From JAXMHQ01 sp046346665 (lineage in GTDB: Bacteria; Verrucomicrobiota; Verrucomicrobiia; Limisphaerales; JAXMHQ01), in NCBI GenBank assembly GCA_046346665.1, contig JAXMHQ010000007.1:62001-126000 (forward strand): 64,000 nucleotides of DNA, read 5' to 3'. The translations under genes and the position numbers were made by a program. This document shows, piece after piece, positions 33,941 through 42,795 of this stretch. A model generated the notes under the pieces. The model did no database searches. It was given only the letters and a program-made list of their open reading frames with translations, and was not told the DNA's origin. Every line of letters starts with the position of its first letter. Position 1 is the first letter of the stretch.

Positions 33941-34882
33941 TCAGTTTCTCGGCTTCTCGATCGATTCAAACAGCGATTCCAGGCTGTTCAGCGGGGCGTC
34001 CTTGCGGGGATTAAGCAGTTGCCGCATGTAGTGGATGGCGTCGGGGACGGTGCGGACCGATTTTGGAAACATCGCGCCGCTGGCGTTGGCGTGGCCGCCG
34101 CCCTGGAGCCGCTCGGCGACTTTCAGCGCCTCGCCGTTCCGGCTTCGAAAACTCCCGATCATCACGTTGTTCCCGCGGCGAAACAACGTCACCAGCACCG
34201 GGTAGCGCGTCGCCTGTTTTTCTAGGAGCTGGTGCACGATCATGTTCGTGCTGCCGATCACGGTTTCCACATAACCCACCTGCGGGCTGATCTCCGTGAC
34301 ATTCACCTTGCTCCACTCGAACCCGATCGGATTCTCGATCCGCCGCTTCACGTCCATCACCTCGAGCAACGGATGATCCAGCAGCTTTTCAATTTCGCCG
34401 CCGAGCAGCTTGTGCAGGTTCCAGAACTGGTAAATCTTCACCAGGTTCGCGTAATCCGCCGCCAGCACGAAGTCGGGATCGTCCTCCAGGAACAAGTCCG
34501 AGACATCGTTCAGGTGCACCAGCCGGTCCAGCGCGGGCGACGTGATTCCCGCTTCCTGGCAAAGATCGTAGCAAAGGCGCCCGGCCGATTTCCGGACGTC
34601 GTGGATCAGCAACGCCGTCTTCGGCGCCGCCTCCGTGACGTGATGATCGATCACCACCCAGTTCGAGCGGTCCAGCCGCGGTTCGAACGTCAGATCCGTG
34701 ACCCACGCCGACTTTTCGCGCAGCTCGCGTTGCTTCCAGAAATTGTAATGATACGCCTCCAGCCGGACCTCGGTGCCGAACAGCTTTTTCGCCAGCCGCT
34801 GCAGCAGCACGCCCGCCACCAGCCCGTCCAGGTCGCTCTCATGAGTGATGATCACATCGGGCTTCGGCAGGTCGCTCGTCAT
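33941..34882 (-). CDS. DHH-family phosphoesterase
   Basis: Protein of 313 residues. It has the DHH-type metal motif pattern: an early HESDLDGLVAG, then VVIDHHV (the DHH triad), LVHLNDVSD, and a DHHA1-type C-terminal GGGHANASGAM. Members hydrolyse short oligonucleotides, cyclic dinucleotides or pyrophosphate. It resembles the nanoRNase/DHHA1 group without CBS or GAF domains, so c-di-AMP/pApA or nanoRNA hydrolysis is possible. It is alone on its strand, followed by the heptamer array. Confidence 0.88.
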   Translation of the reverse strand: MTSDLPKPDVIITHESDLDGLVAGVLLQRLAKKLFGTEVRLEAYHYNFWKQRELREKSAWVTDLTFEPRLDRSNWVVIDHHVTEAAPKTALLIHDVRKSAGRLCYDLCQEAGITSPALDRLVHLNDVSDLFLEDDPDFVLAADYANLVKIYQFWNLHKLLGGEIEKLLDHPLLEVMDVKRRIENPIGFEWSKVNVTEISPQVGYVETVIGSTNMIVHQLLEKQATRYPVLVTLFRRGNNVMIGSFRSRNGEALKVAERLQGGGHANASGAMFPKSVRTVPDAIHYMRQLLNPRKDAPLNSLESLFESIEKPRN

Positions 34883-34971
34883 CCCGCCACACTAGAACCC
34901 CTCACCCGAATAGTAAAGCGAGGCGTGGAGTATGTAATGTCCTGATTCGCAGTTTGGGAGGCGCCTGCCGT

Positions 34972-35019
34972 GGTAGGGCTGCGCTCCGCGCGGCCGGCGC
35001 CGCGGAGCGGCGCCCTACC
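34972..35019. repeat. Inverted REP pair (GTAGGGC family)
   Basis: On the plus strand GTAG leads GGCTGCGC-TCC-GCGCGGCC (one wobble). On the minus strand GTAG leads GGCGCCGC-TCC-GCGGCGCC (perfect). The two GTAG-headed hairpins face each other, the arrangement of a REPIN. A related pair is at 52879-53008. Confidence 0.75.
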
Positions 35020-35082
35020 AAACCGTCCGCTCGCTCGAAGACGCGAATTCAAATTGGAACAGCACCGTGCAGCAAACACCCT

Positions 35083-35141
35083 CCGCGATTTTACAATCGC
35101 GGCTACCAGCTTTTCCCGCAGCCGCGATCGTCAGATCGCGG
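35083..35141. repeat. REP pair (CCGCGAT family), divergent
   Basis: The minus-strand element is CCGCGATT-TTAC-AATCGCGG-CTAC (35083-35106), i.e. GTAG-headed on that strand. A plus-strand element (35118-35141) has GCAG in place of GTAG, then CCGCGATC-GTCA-GATCGCGG. Both have 8-bp stems. Confidence 0.75.
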
Positions 35142-35255
35142 TTCCTTCGGAGGAAAGGCCGGCGGGGCCGGTGCAGATCTTCAAAGGCACCCGTGCCGTT
35201 TCTTCACTCGAAAAATCTTCAAATCGCCGCGATGTTGAGTCATGCTGCAGTTTCT

Positions 35256-36062
35256 ATGAACTTATTTGATCTGTCCGGAGATGTGGCGGTTGTGATCGGC
35301 GCGACCGGCGCCCTCGGGGGCGCGATTGCGGAAGGCCTCGCGGCCGCGGGCGCGCGCGTGGCCGTTCTGGGCCGGAACGAGGAACGCGGCCAGGCCCGCG
35401 TCCAGGCCATCACCGGTCGCGGCGGCAAGGCCGCCTTCTTCAACGCCGACGCCGTTCGCAAGGAAAGCCTCCACCAGGCGCACGAGGCCATCCGGAAATC
35501 GCTCGGCGCACCCACCGTCCTCGTGAATGCCGCCGGTGGCAACGATCCCAAGGTCACCGTCACCGCCGAACGGTCGTTCGAACAAATCGCGCTGGCGGAT
35601 TGGGCGGCCAATTTCGATCTCAACCTTGCCGGCGGCGTCCTGCTGCCCTGCCAGGAATTCGGCCCCGCCATGGTCGCCGCGGGCAAAGGCAGCATCATCA
35701 ATATCGCCAGCGTTTCCGCCCACATCCCCCTCTCGCGCGTCGTCACCTATTCCGCCGCCAAGGCCGCCGTGCTCAACTTGTCGTTGTTCCTCGCCCGCGA
35801 ATGGGCCCCGAAAGGCGTCCGCGTGAACACGATCACACCCGGATTCTTCCCCGCCGAACAGAATCGCAAACTGTTGTTCAAGGACGACGGATCTCCGTCG
35901 GACCGGACCCGGTCGATCTGGGCGCACACGCCGATGAACCGGTTCGGCGAGGCGCAGGAACTCGTCGGGGCCGCGGTGTTCCTAGCCAGCCACAAGGCCA
36001 GCAGCTTCGTCACGGGCACCGACATCCGGGTCGACGGCGGTTACCTCAGCCAAACCATTTGA
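35256..36062 (+). CDS. Short-chain dehydrogenase/reductase
   Basis: NAD(P)-dependent oxidoreductase of 268 residues. It has the Rossmann motif VIGATGALGGAIAEGL, the NAG-like LVNAAGG, catalytic Ser in NIASVSAH, and YSAAK with the Tyr-Lys pair. The C-terminus has the typical TGTDIRVDGGYLSQ. The start at 35256 aligns with the SDR N-terminus. A LarA-like gene follows after 3 bases. The N-terminus (MNLFDLSGDVAVVIGATGALG) and overall form resemble SDR-type fructuronate/mannonate oxidoreductases, so a role in hexuronate or hydroxy-acid metabolism is possible but unproven. Confidence 0.88.
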   Translation: MNLFDLSGDVAVVIGATGALGGAIAEGLAAAGARVAVLGRNEERGQARVQAITGRGGKAAFFNADAVRKESLHQAHEAIRKSLGAPTVLVNAAGGNDPKVTVTAERSFEQIALADWAANFDLNLAGGVLLPCQEFGPAMVAAGKGSIINIASVSAHIPLSRVVTYSAAKAAVLNLSLFLAREWAPKGVRVNTITPGFFPAEQNRKLLFKDDGSPSDRTRSIWAHTPMNRFGEAQELVGAAVFLASHKASSFVTGTDIRVDGGYLSQTI

Positions 36063-36065
36063 TCC

Positions 36066-37340
36066 GTGAGCGCCTCCCCCGTCATCGGCCGCGTCACCGG
36101 CGAGCAAGTCTCGGAAATCGTGGCGCGCGCCTGCCCGGCCTCCGGTTGCCACGGCAAACGCCTGCTGCTGGTCATCCCGGACCACACTCGCACCGCGCCC
36201 GTGGGGCTGCTGTTCAAAACTCTGTATTGCCAGGCCGGCGCCACGTCGGCGCGATTCGACGTCCTGGTCGCGCTCGGCACGCACCCGCCGATGAGCGAAG
36301 CCGCCATCTGCGAGCGGCTCGAAATCACACCCGAACAACGCCGCACCACCTACGCCGGCGTCCGGTTCTTCAACCACGAGTGGGACAACCCCGCCGCCCT
36401 GAAATCCGTCGGCACCATCCCCGCCTCGGAAATCGGCGAACTCACCGGCGGCTTGTTCTCGATGGATGTCCCGGTCGAGATCAACCGGCTCGTGTTCGAT
36501 TACGACCGCGTGATCGTTCTCGGCCCGGTGTTCCCGCACGAGGTCGTGGGATTCTCCGGCGGCAACAAGTATTTGTTCCCCGGCATCGGCGGTCCGCAGA
36601 TCCTGAATTTCTTCCACTGGCTGGGCGCCGTCTGCACAAACCCGATGATCATCGGCAACAAATGGACGCCCGTCCGGAAAGTCGTCGACCGCGCGGCGGC
36701 GCTGGTGAAGGTGGACAAGCTTTGCCTCGCGATGGTGGTGGCGCCTGACAAGTCACTGGCGGGATTGTTCGCCGGCACGCCCGAAGCCGCCTGGGACCAG
36801 GCAAGCGAATGTTCCCGCGAAATCCATGTCACCCGACTGCCCGCGCCGTTCAAGACCGTCCTGTCCTGTGCGCCGGCGATGTACGACGAGCTTTGGGTCG
36901 CCGGGAAATGCATGTACAAACTGGAACCCGTCGTCGCCGACGGCGGGGAACTCATCATCTACGCGCCCCATGTCCGGGAAATTTCCGTCACGCACGGCCG
37001 GTTGATCCGCGAGATCGGCTACCATTGCCGCGACTATTTCCTGAAACAATGGGACCGGTTCAAGCATTACCCCTGGGGTGTCCTCGCCCACTCCACCCAC
37101 GTGCGCGGCATCGGCCGATACGAGAACGGAACCGAACACTGCCGCATCCAGGTGACTCTCGCCACCGGCATCCCGGAATCCGTCTGCCGCGAAATCAACC
37201 TGGGCTACCGCGATCCCGCCACGATCCGGCCCGCCGACTTCGCGGGGCGCGAACCCGAGGGCGTCCTGCTGGTGCCCAAGGCAGGTGAAATGCTCTATCA
37301 ACTCCAGGAACCCCCGGCCTGGGCACGCGGTTCCCGCTGA
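36066..37340 (+). CDS. LarA-like (DUF2088) protein, lactate racemase family
   Basis: Protein of 424 residues with a GTG start 3 bases after the SDR gene. LarA is a nickel-pincer racemase of 2-hydroxy acids. Family motifs are present: an N-terminal IPDHTRTAP, ALGTHPPM, and HEVVGFSGGNKYLFPGIGG. Whether the pincer-binding lysine and histidines are all kept was not checked residue by residue. No larB, larC or larE cofactor genes are in the window. With the SDR partner it may interconvert and oxidise a hydroxy acid; the substrate is unknown. Confidence 0.85.
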   Translation: MSASPVIGRVTGEQVSEIVARACPASGCHGKRLLLVIPDHTRTAPVGLLFKTLYCQAGATSARFDVLVALGTHPPMSEAAICERLEITPEQRRTTYAGVRFFNHEWDNPAALKSVGTIPASEIGELTGGLFSMDVPVEINRLVFDYDRVIVLGPVFPHEVVGFSGGNKYLFPGIGGPQILNFFHWLGAVCTNPMIIGNKWTPVRKVVDRAAALVKVDKLCLAMVVAPDKSLAGLFAGTPEAAWDQASECSREIHVTRLPAPFKTVLSCAPAMYDELWVAGKCMYKLEPVVADGGELIIYAPHVREISVTHGRLIREIGYHCRDYFLKQWDRFKHYPWGVLAHSTHVRGIGRYENGTEHCRIQVTLATGIPESVCREINLGYRDPATIRPADFAGREPEGVLLVPKAGEMLYQLQEPPAWARGSR

Positions 37341-37501
37341 TTTCACGGGTTTTCAAATGGGTCCAAGCGGATTCTCACAGATTTCTCACAGGTTTTCCTA
37401 AAGTCCCGGCCGCATTTCGCCGATCTCCCCATGGCGTTTTGGCGCCGGCCCCCGGGCCGCGTCCAGCCGCCGTCAGAGTTCAACCTGGGAAGGGACGTTT
37501 T

Positions 37502-40500
37502 ATGTGGCAGGGAATGCAGTGCGCAGGTTGGGGTTGGTTCGGAATGCTGGTTCTGGGAATTATGACGGATGCCTCCGGGGCGCCCGTCGATCCGGCGGCC
37601 GCGGAAAACATGAGCCGCGGCTGGCTGGCGGAACATCATCTCGCCTCGCGCCTCCCGGCCGGCATTCGTTCGGTGGATTCCTACCCCCACTTCCATGTCG
37701 TCCAACTCCAGCCCGAAGGATTCATCGTTACGGCGTCCGACGACCGGGTGGAACCGGTGATCGCATTTTCCGCGCATGGCCGGTTTGATGCCGACCCGGA
37801 GAGCCCGTTGTGGATCCTGCTGAACCGGGACCTCCCGTCGCGCAGCGCGCGGGCGGCGCACGTTGCGCCCCCGAAATCCGGGCGCCCCGGCACAAAGAAA
37901 CTGCGGCAGGGCTTCGGGGATCCCGATGCGGAATGGTTCGCCGCCGAAACCAACCAGGCGCGGTGGAAACAGCTCGAGACCCGCGGAACGCGCCACGCCA
38001 GGAATGCGGCCCTGGCGGCCGGGATCGCGCCGCTCGCCGCGGGTTCCGACACGGACACCCTGCCGCCGGGCAACCCGCCCCCGGCGCCGGTCACCATTCT
38101 CGATTTTCAACTCGTCGACGGACACGCCCGCCTGACGCACGATGCGCCGGGGTCGGTGACCATTTACGCCTCACACGACAATGGGGTGACGTGGCAGGTC
38201 CAGGATTCGGGAGTGGTCTGGTCGACATGGGTCTCCAAGCAGCCGACGCTGGAGACCGCGTGTTATTACCGGGTGGAACCGGACCAGTTGGTGGACGAGG
38301 TGACGGTGGGCTTGATGCGGAACCCGCCGCCCGGCGGACCGATGCCCGACGAGATGGCTGCGAGCGATGCAGAGGCCTCCGCCGCGCCGTCCGCCAGTTA
38401 CACCAGCGTGGGTTCGGTTTCCGACGTCCGGGTGGCGCCCCTGGTGCAGAGTCATTGGGACCAGTCGTCGGCCCAGGGAAACTACTGTTACAATTATTAC
38501 ACGCCCGGGCATTATTACAGCGGCTGCGTGGCAACCGCCCTGGCGCAACTGATGCGCTACTGGCAATACCCGTCCTCGGGCATCGGGCGCGTGACCAAAA
38601 CGGTCTACGTCAACGGATCGCCGCAATCCGCCACCACCGTCGGCGGCGACGGCGCCGGCGGCGCCTACAACTGGAGCGCCATGCCCCTTTCCCCCGCGTC
38701 CACCGGCTACAATGCCACCCAATGGCAGATGATCGGCGCCCTGTGCTACGACGCAGGCATAGGGGTGAACATGATGTATTCGCCCAGCGGATCCGGCGCC
38801 TACATGTATCTCTGCGCCAGCGCGCTGAAGTCGGTGTTCCAATTCGCCAGCGCCTGTTATATCAACTACCCGCAGAGCCTGCTGCAACCGATCAATTCCA
38901 GCCTCGCCGCCGGATGCCCCGTGCTGCTCGGCATCAGCGCGAGCGGGACCAGCGGACACGCCATCGTCTGCGACGGGTTCGGCTATGATTCGGGTGTTCT
39001 CTACCATCATCTCAACCTCGGCTGGTCCGGCTATTACGATTGCTGGTACACGCTTCCCGGCATCGGCACGCCCTACAATTTCAATTCCATCGACACCGTC
39101 ATCTTCAACGTGTTCCCGTCCGGCACCGGTGAATTGATCTCCGGCCGCGTCGTCACCCCGCTCGGCGTTCCCGTCCCCGGCGCCACCATCACTGCGAGCC
39201 GCAGCGGATCGAGCTACTCCGCGACGACGGATTCCAAGGGCTACTACGGGCTGAAGGTGCCTTCGAGCCAGTCGTATTCTGTGACGGCGTCGAAGGCGGG
39301 AATGGCAACCGGCACGCGGACGGGAGTTGCGGTGGGTGCTTCGGCGGCCAACGTGTGCGGCAATCTGACCGGCATCGATTTCACCCTGAGCAGCACGTTT
39401 TCATTCAGCGCCACGGCCCTCGCGTCCAACATCTGCCTGCGCTGGACCGCCCCGACCAACAGCGGGATGCCCACCAACACGGTGTATATCCGGTGGCGCA
39501 CCGACCGCTACCCGCTGACCTCGAGCGACGGCACCGAGGTTTATTCGGGGCCGGCCCAGACCTTCACCCACGCGGTCGACAACACCGGTTCGGTCACCAA
39601 TTACTACACCATCTGGGGCGACAACGGTTCGGCGTATGCCAGCCTCGGCTCGAGCGTGAATGCGTCGGGCTGCGCCGACCGCGGCAAGGTCCGGCTGCTG
39701 TTCGTCGGCCAGGGCGGGGAAGTCTCCGCCTGGAACCTCTCCGCCGCCGGCAAAGTCAAATCCAGCGGCTATGTCTCCGCCAACCGCCTCGGACCCTCCG
39801 GCTATTGGACGGCGGCGGGATTTGCCGACATCGATCGCGACGGCGTTTCGGATATCCTGTGGACGGGTGGTGGCGGCGAAGTCTCCTTCTGGCTGCTGAA
39901 CGCGGACGGCACGGCCCGAACCAACGGGCGCGTCACCCAGACGCTCCTCGGCCCGGCCGGCTACTGGACGGCGGCGGGATTTGCCGACATCGACCGCGAC
40001 GGCACGGCCGACATCCTCTGGTCCGGGGCCGGCGGCGAAGTGTCGTTCTGGCTGCTCAATCCGGACGGCAGCCTGAAATCCAAAGGCCGGGTCACCACCA
40101 GCCTGTTGAGCCCGGCGGGCTACTGGACCGCGCGCGGCTTCCGCGACATCGACGGGGACGGAACAGCCGACATTCTCTGGACCGGCGCAGGCGGCGAGAC
40201 ATCGCTGTGGTTCCTCAACACGGACGGCTCGATCAAGTCCAAAGGGCGCGTGACCCAGAATCTTTTGCTGCCGGCAGGTTACTGGACCGCCAGCGGGCTG
40301 GCCGACATCGACGGGGATGGAACGCCTGACATCATCTGGCTCGGCGCGGGCGGCGAGGTTTCCCGCTGGTTCCTGAATGCGAACGGAACCGTCCGCGCCA
40401 CGGGACGCGTCACGCCGACGAACCTGGCCGCCGGGTATTGGTCCCTGAAATCGTTCAGCGACGTCGACGGCGACGGGACGGCGGACATGGTCTGGCTGGG

Positions 40501-40633
40501 ATCCGGCGGCGAACTTTCGTGCTGGCTGCTAAAGCCGGATGGGACCATCAAATCGAGCGGCCGCGTGGTGCCCACGGCCCTGTCGCCGGCGGGTTACTGG
40601 AACATTCCGCTGGCGGGTCGAACAGGGAGATGA
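37502..40633 (+). CDS. Secreted C10-family cysteine protease with FG-GAP-type repeats
   Basis: Protein of 1043 residues, likely exported (hydrophobic 10-25). An N-terminal pro-region leads into a streptopain-like C10 peptidase with Cys342 in YYSGCVATALAQLMRYW and His486 in TSGHAIVCDGFGYD. Residues about 543-625 form a carboxypeptidase-regulatory-like beta domain (SGRVVTPLGVPVPGATI). A fibronectin-like linker follows. Six repeats of about 53 residues, each with the core FADIDRDGTADILW and GGEVSFWLLN, fill 735-1040. The DNA period is 159 bases, and two units are nearly identical over 45 bases, which points to recent duplication. GGGAAGGGACG gives a strong ribosome-binding site. Repeats of this kind form beta propellers or cell-surface adhesion domains. 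Confidence 0.9.
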   Translation: MWQGMQCAGWGWFGMLVLGIMTDASGAPVDPAAAENMSRGWLAEHHLASRLPAGIRSVDSYPHFHVVQLQPEGFIVTASDDRVEPVIAFSAHGRFDADPESPLWILLNRDLPSRSARAAHVAPPKSGRPGTKKLRQGFGDPDAEWFAAETNQARWKQLETRGTRHARNAALAAGIAPLAAGSDTDTLPPGNPPPAPVTILDFQLVDGHARLTHDAPGSVTIYASHDNGVTWQVQDSGVVWSTWVSKQPTLETACYYRVEPDQLVDEVTVGLMRNPPPGGPMPDEMAASDAEASAAPSASYTSVGSVSDVRVAPLVQSHWDQSSAQGNYCYNYYTPGHYYSGCVATALAQLMRYWQYPSSGIGRVTKTVYVNGSPQSATTVGGDGAGGAYNWSAMPLSPASTGYNATQWQMIGALCYDAGIGVNMMYSPSGSGAYMYLCASALKSVFQFASACYINYPQSLLQPINSSLAAGCPVLLGISASGTSGHAIVCDGFGYDSGVLYHHLNLGWSGYYDCWYTLPGIGTPYNFNSIDTVIFNVFPSGTGELISGRVVTPLGVPVPGATITASRSGSSYSATTDSKGYYGLKVPSSQSYSVTASKAGMATGTRTGVAVGASAANVCGNLTGIDFTLSSTFSFSATALASNICLRWTAPTNSGMPTNTVYIRWRTDRYPLTSSDGTEVYSGPAQTFTHAVDNTGSVTNYYTIWGDNGSAYASLGSSVNASGCADRGKVRLLFVGQGGEVSAWNLSAAGKVKSSGYVSANRLGPSGYWTAAGFADIDRDGVSDILWTGGGGEVSFWLLNADGTARTNGRVTQTLLGPAGYWTAAGFADIDRDGTADILWSGAGGEVSFWLLNPDGSLKSKGRVTTSLLSPAGYWTARGFRDIDGDGTADILWTGAGGETSLWFLNTDGSIKSKGRVTQNLLLPAGYWTASGLADIDGDGTPDIIWLGAGGEVSRWFLNANGTVRATGRVTPTNLAAGYWSLKSFSDVDGDGTADMVWLGSGGELSCWLLKPDGTIKSSGRVVPTALSPAGYWNIPLAGRTGR

Positions 40634-40728
40634 CAGAGCTGGTTTGAACAAGAGGCGGCGAAGGGAGCAGAGAATAATTGATTTTCAGGCCGAACCCGGC
40701 CACATTCTGCGCTCGCTTGAATGCCAGC

Positions 40729-40777
40729 ATTCTGAATGTTGAATTCTGAATTCCGGATCCTGGATTCCCGATCGAGC
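40729..40777. repeat. Heptamer array ending at the aspS start codon
   Basis: Seven 7-nt units: ATTCTGA, ATGTTGA, ATTCTGA, ATTCCGG, ATCCTGG, ATTCCCG, ATCGAGC. Only one base separates it from the aspS ATG. The array fills the place of the ribosome-binding site; no Shine-Dalgarno sequence is seen. Confidence 0.8.
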
Positions 40778-40778
40778 C

Positions 40779-42578
40779 ATGAAACGAACGCATCATTGCA
40801 GTGAACTGCGCCGCGACCATGTCCGCCAGACGGTGACGCTCTGCGGCTGGGTCCATTCCCGCCGCGACCTGGGCGGGCTGATTTTCATCGATATCCGCGA
40901 CCGGGAAGGCCGCACCCAGACGGTGTTCGATCCGTCGGTGATGCCGAAGGAGCTGTTCGATCGGGCGGCGGGCCTGCGGAGCGAATGCGTGGTGGGCATC
41001 ACCGGCCGCGTCCGCGAACGCCCGGCGGGCACCAGCAATCCGAAGATTGTCACGGGCGACATCGAAGTGGTCGCGACGGAGTTGCAGGTGTTCAACATGG
41101 CGGAGGTGCTGCCGTTCCCGGTGGACGATCCCGAAGCGGCCGCGAAGGTGAACGAGGAATTGCGCCTGAAATACCGCTACCTCGACCTGCGCCGGCCCGA
41201 GATGTCGCGCAACCTGCGCCTGCGCAGCCGTGTCGCCACCGCCGTCCGCGTGTTCATGGAGGAACAGGGTTTCCTGGAAGTTGAAACCCCCGTGCTTTTC
41301 AAGTCCACCCCCGAGGGCGCCCGCGAATTTTTGATCCCGGCCCGGACGAATCCGGGCCTGTTCTACGCCCTACCCCAGTCGCCGCAGCAGTTCAAGCAGA
41401 TCCTGATGGTCGCCGGCGTGGAACGGTATTACCAGCTCGCGCGGTGTTTCCGCGACGAAGACCAGCGCGCGGACCGGCAGCTCGAGTTCACGCAGCTCGA
41501 TATCGAGATGTCGTTCATCGAGCGCGAGGACATCTACGCGCTGATCGAAGGCGTGCTGAAGCGGATCTGGAAAACGGCGTTGAACATGGACATCCCCACG
41601 CCGTTCCGCCGCATCACGTTCGAGGAGGCGTTGAACCGCTGGGGCATCGACAAGCCGGACACGCGGTTTGGGATGGAGCTGGTGGATTTCACGGAGGAAT
41701 TCCGCGCGAGCAAATTCAAGGTGTTCAGCGGCGCGGTCGCGGCGGGCGGCGTCGTCAAGGCCATCAATGCCAAGGGCCTCGCCGGCGCCACGCAGGGGCA
41801 GATCGAGACCATGACCGAATACGCGAAAAGCTTCGGCGCCAAGGGCCTCGCGTTCATCAAGGTCGAAGGCGGCGAATGGAAATCGCCGATCGTGAAGTTT
41901 TTCAGCGACGATGAAAAGGCCGCGCTGACGAAGAAGCTCGAAATTGGCGAGGGCGACCTGATCCTGTTCGCCGCGGACCAATGGCTCAACGCCTGCGAAA
42001 TCCTGGGCAAAATCCGGCTCTACTGCGCCGACGTGCTGAAGGCGCAGGGCAAGCTCGTCATCGACCCGCAGCGTTTTGATTTTCTGTGGGTCGTGGATTT
42101 CCCGCTGCTCAGTTTCGACAAGGAGCAGAACCGCTGGTATTCGAGCCATCACCCGTTCACGGCGCCGGTGGCGGAGGACATTCCGCTGCTGAAAACCGAT
42201 CCGCGAAAAGTGCGCGGGCAGCACTACGACGTCGTGGTCAACGGCGTCGAACTCGGCGGCGGCTCGATTCGTATTCATCAGCCGGACGTCCAGAAAACGG
42301 TCTTCGAGGAAGTGCTGCAGATCCCGGCCGACCTGGTGAAGGCGCGGTTCGGATACATGCTCGAGGCTTTCAAGTACGGCGCGCCGCCGCACGGCGGGAT
42401 CGCCCTGGGATTCGACCGGCTGAACGCGATTCTATGCGGCACGCCGAGCATCCGGGACGTCATTGCGTTCCCGAAAACGGCGAAGGGCACGGATCTCATG
42501 ACCGATTCGCCGGGAACGGCCGAGCCGAAGCAGCTCCGGGATCTTCACATCGAACTGAAAGTGCCGCGGAAGGAATAA
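40779..42578 (+). CDS. aspS: Aspartyl-tRNA synthetase
   Basis: Class II synthetase of 599 residues, the bacterial long form. It has an OB-fold anticodon-binding domain (GWVHSRRDLGGLIFIDIRDREG), motif 2 in ARCFRDEDQRADRQLEFTQL, a GAD insertion domain (about 300-400) and motif 3 in PPHGGIALGFDRLNA. Whether it is discriminating (Asp only) or nondiscriminating cannot be told with confidence. The start codon directly follows a heptamer array. Confidence 0.96.
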   Translation: MKRTHHCSELRRDHVRQTVTLCGWVHSRRDLGGLIFIDIRDREGRTQTVFDPSVMPKELFDRAAGLRSECVVGITGRVRERPAGTSNPKIVTGDIEVVATELQVFNMAEVLPFPVDDPEAAAKVNEELRLKYRYLDLRRPEMSRNLRLRSRVATAVRVFMEEQGFLEVETPVLFKSTPEGAREFLIPARTNPGLFYALPQSPQQFKQILMVAGVERYYQLARCFRDEDQRADRQLEFTQLDIEMSFIEREDIYALIEGVLKRIWKTALNMDIPTPFRRITFEEALNRWGIDKPDTRFGMELVDFTEEFRASKFKVFSGAVAAGGVVKAINAKGLAGATQGQIETMTEYAKSFGAKGLAFIKVEGGEWKSPIVKFFSDDEKAALTKKLEIGEGDLILFAADQWLNACEILGKIRLYCADVLKAQGKLVIDPQRFDFLWVVDFPLLSFDKEQNRWYSSHHPFTAPVAEDIPLLKTDPRKVRGQHYDVVVNGVELGGGSIRIHQPDVQKTVFEEVLQIPADLVKARFGYMLEAFKYGAPPHGGIALGFDRLNAILCGTPSIRDVIAFPKTAKGTDLMTDSPGTAEPKQLRDLHIELKVPRKE

Positions 42579-42582
42579 CCCC

Positions 42583-42652
42583 GTAGCCGCGCTTGTAAAA
42601 TCGCGGACGTCCGCGATGCGAATCGGATCCGCGATTTTACAATCGCGGCTAC
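42583..42652. repeat. Inverted REP pair (CCGCGAT family)
   Basis: GTAG-CCGCGCTT-GTAA-AATCGCGG begins at 42583 (one mismatch in the stem). On the minus strand GTAG-CCGCGATT-GTAA-AATCGCGG ends the pair at 42652. The inner part also contains CCGCGAT repeats. This is a REPIN-like doublet 5 bases after the aspS stop. Confidence 0.8.
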
Positions 42653-42795
42653 CTGCCATCGGGCGGCTTTCCGGCAACATTCATGGCACGATTCCCCGGT
42701 TTTCCGGGTTTCATCGGCCGAATACTCGACAAATCATCCATTGCGATTAAACTAGTCTTCAACAGGCACCGGGGCCACTGGCACGGCTGCGAGCG

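Larger units (their letters stand above)
34883..35255. other. Gene-free region with REP-like elements
   Basis: A 373-base gap between the divergent DHH and SDR genes. It holds two palindromic elements (34972-35019 and 35083-35141, listed separately) that occupy about a third of it. No open frame with coding features and no clear promoter was seen, although both genes must be transcribed from here. Confidence 0.7.

Noticed and set aside
37341..37440. Period-10/11 stretch after the LarA-like gene
   Set aside because: Units drift in length (10 to 11) and in sequence; could be chance.
39682..40630. CRISPR-like direct repeats
   Set aside because: The repeats are in frame and encode FG-GAP-type protein units of 53 residues; there are no spacers or cas genes.
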